DNA of 64,000 nucleotides, from positions 1-64,000 of the forward strand of contig CAIULL010000284.1 in assembly GCA_903899985.1 (NCBI GenBank). Direction: 5' to 3'. The stretch comes from an uncultured Schlesneria sp. (GTDB lineage: Bacteria; Planctomycetota; Planctomycetia; Planctomycetales; Planctomycetaceae). The notes under the pieces were generated by a model. That model saw only the letters and a program-made list of their open reading frames with translations. It searched no databases and was not told the origin of the DNA. Position 1 is the first letter of the stretch. Every line of letters starts with the position of its first letter. Position numbers and translations under genes: made by a program. Of this stretch, positions 62,487 to 64,000 are shown in pieces.

Positions 62487-64000
62487 ATGGGTTATCGTAG
62501 TCTCGAAGAAACTGTTGTTGACCTGGAGCGACACAAGCATCTCGTGCGAATCGATGCCGAGATTGACCCGGTGCTGGAGGCGGCTGAAATTCAGCGGCGA
62601 GTCTACCTGGCGGGTGGCCCCGCTCTTTTGTTCGCTCGCGTTAAAGGCTGCCAGTTTCCTATGGTTTCCAATCTTTTCGGAACCATGGAACGAACCCGAT
62701 TCATTTTTCGTGATTCGCTTGAAAACGTGCGAAAACTGGTCGAGCTGAAAATCGACCCCGGCCAACTTGCAAAAAATCCGTGGCGTTATCGCAGTCTTCC
62801 CGCCACGCTGTGGTCGATGTGGACCCGACGCGTTCGGCGCGGGCCGGTAATCGAGAATGAAACGACACTCGACCAGCTTCCTCAATTGAAAAGCTGGCCC
62901 AATGACGGAGGGCCGTTTATCACCCTGCCTCAAGTTTATTCCGAGCATCCTGATTTCCCCGGTTTTAAAAACTCAAACCTGGGAATGTATCGCGTTCAGA
63001 TTGCTGGCAACGATTACGTTCCAAATCGCGAAGTCGGCCTGCATTACCAGATTCACCGAAGTATCGGCGTTCATCATGCTGCCGCAGTGCGAAGCGGCAA
63101 GAAATTACCGGTTAACATTTTCGTCGGTGGTCCACCGGCGATGACTCTGGCCGCCGTCATGCCCTTGCCCGAGGGGTTATCGGAACTGCTGTTTGCTGCG
63201 GCGCTTGGTCGTCGTCCCGTGAGAATGATTTCTCGTGGTGGCGAATTACCAATTTATGCCGATGCTGATTTCTGCATTGCGGGAACGATCGATCCATCAC
63301 TCACAAAGCGAGAAGGACCTTTCGGCGATCACCTGGGTTATTACAGTTTGCAGCATGAATTCCCCTATCTGCAGGTCGATCATGTCTATCACCGAACCGG
63401 GGCTATCTGGCCATTTACTGTCGTGGGACGTCCGCCGCAGGAAGATACGTCATTTGGAGAGATCATCCATGAGATCACCGGCCCGATCATTCCTTCAGTG
63501 TTACCAGGTGTCAAAGCGATCCACGCGGTCGACGCTGCCGGTGTTCACCCATTGCTTCTGGCAATTGGAAGTGAACGTTACGTCCCTTACGCAAGCACGC
63601 GTACGCCGCAGGAATTGTTGACAACCGCGAACGCGATTCTTGGACAAGGCCAGTTGTCGCTGGCGAAATACTTATTCATTGTTGCCCACGAAGATCAGCC
63701 ATCTCTCGATATCCACGATATCGCCGCTTACTTTCGACACGTGCTGGAACGAGTCGACTGGCGAAATGACCTGCATTTTCAGACACGAACGACGATTGAT
63801 ACGCTCGATTATTCCGGTAGCGGATTCAATCAGGGTTCCAAGGTGGTCATTGCCGCAGCCGGGGCCAAACGACGAGACCTCGGAAGAGAATTGCCGCCGG
63901 GGCTCTCCTTACCCGACGGTTACCGCAATCCAAGGATCGCGATACCAGGCGTTCTGGTTGTCGAAGCCGCCACCATCAAGTCTGGCGGGCCACTAATCTC
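62487..64000 (+). CDS. UbiD-family decarboxylase, 5' part
   Basis: The gene starts at ATG 62487 and runs off the right edge (504 codons visible, no stop). It matches UbiD, a prenylated-FMN-dependent reversible decarboxylase. Visible motifs are NREVGLHYQIHRSIGVHHAA, VNIFVGGPPAMTLAAVMPLP, EGPFGDHLGYYSLQHEFPYL with the catalytic Glu/Arg region, and LDYSGSGFNQGSKVVIAAAG near the visible end. UbiD makes ubiquinone or menaquinone precursors, or degrades aromatic acids, together with the flavin prenyltransferase UbiX, which is not in the window. A Shine-Dalgarno is not obvious. Confidence 0.93.
   Translation, partial: MGYRSLEETVVDLERHKHLVRIDAEIDPVLEAAEIQRRVYLAGGPALLFARVKGCQFPMVSNLFGTMERTRFIFRDSLENVRKLVELKIDPGQLAKNPWRYRSLPATLWSMWTRRVRRGPVIENETTLDQLPQLKSWPNDGGPFITLPQVYSEHPDFPGFKNSNLGMYRVQIAGNDYVPNREVGLHYQIHRSIGVHHAAAVRSGKKLPVNIFVGGPPAMTLAAVMPLPEGLSELLFAAALGRRPVRMISRGGELPIYADADFCIAGTIDPSLTKREGPFGDHLGYYSLQHEFPYLQVDHVYHRTGAIWPFTVVGRPPQEDTSFGEIIHEITGPIIPSVLPGVKAIHAVDAAGVHPLLLAIGSERYVPYASTRTPQELLTTANAILGQGQLSLAKYLFIVAHEDQPSLDIHDIAAYFRHVLERVDWRNDLHFQTRTTIDTLDYSGSGFNQGSKVVIAAAGAKRRDLGRELPPGLSLPDGYRNPRIAIPGVLVVEAATIKSGGPLI

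Noticed and set aside
1-64000. tRNA and rRNA genes
   Set aside because: I looked for T-arm GGTTCGAATCC-like motifs with a matching acceptor stem and for 16S/23S signatures and found none. Weak matches lay inside protein genes.

Overview
The window looks like chromosome from a planctomycete (phylum Planctomycetota). Several things point there: two secreted formylglycine sulfatases; a secreted DUF1080 protein; a large Gly/His/Asn-rich secreted protein with a TPR tail; an ORF that begins with the membrane-anchor tail typical of planctomycete ECF sigma factors; many single-gene transcription units; and many dispersed intergenic palindromes. Base composition is moderate by eye. No rRNA, tRNA, CRISPR array or prophage was recognised. 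The genus cannot be fixed from the sequence alone.

Layout. 1-9200: end of an unknown gene, an OmpA-like lipoprotein, a TylF-type methyltransferase abutting a wrecked IS5-family transposase, an orphan lutB, a DUF1080 protein, rpiB and gltD. 9200-15500: a GxxExxY pseudogene and a CACGAAA inverted-repeat element sit between gltD and gltB; a LysR regulator lies directly upstream of gltB. 15800-18100: rnhA, infA, serC. 18500-34000: mostly envelope or secreted proteins (Gly-rich TPR protein, arylsulfatase, esterase, sterol-desaturase-like membrane protein, sigma-factor-tail protein, carboxypeptidase-regulatory-like protein, DUF937 protein, DUF1345 membrane protein, YpfJ-type metallopeptidase). 33900-40000: triple-PDZ protein, a histidine kinase/NtrC-type sigma-54 activator pair, an ACP-like protein with a sigma-54-like promoter upstream, and a Tat-exported amidohydrolase. 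40100-45300: an orphan double-CXXC protein, REP-like debris, a PfkB kinase, purB and a class IV aminotransferase. 45500-49700: sufU and the classical rpsB-tsf-pyrH-frr block, with a consensus promoter and a leader of about 340 nt. 49700-56000: a second sulfatase, an SGNH hydrolase, queE, a RibD-C reductase, a YhhQ-type transporter, a folB-folK fusion and a nitroreductase. 56800-64000: a DEAD-box helicase, a DUF58/transglutaminase pair, and the start of a UbiD decarboxylase.

How the genes fit together. gltB and gltD make glutamate; serC uses glutamate; infA, rpsB, tsf and frr serve translation; pyrH and purB serve nucleotide synthesis. queE and the YhhQ transporter both feed deazaguanine (queuosine) metabolism, and they lie beside pterin/flavin-type genes (RibD-C, FolB-FolK). 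The kinase/activator pair and the sigma-54-like site near the ACP-like gene suggest a small local regulon.

The most unusual feature is the FolB-FolK fusion. Its HPPK domain carries five in-frame copies of a 24-bp unit (8 residues each), and a related palindrome lies in the inter-domain linker. This looks like palindromic elements inserted and amplified inside a core-metabolism gene. Other notable features are the headless ECF-sigma tail protein, the GxxExxY pseudogene plus inverted repeat splitting gltBD, and two families of dispersed palindromes that each recur far apart in the window.
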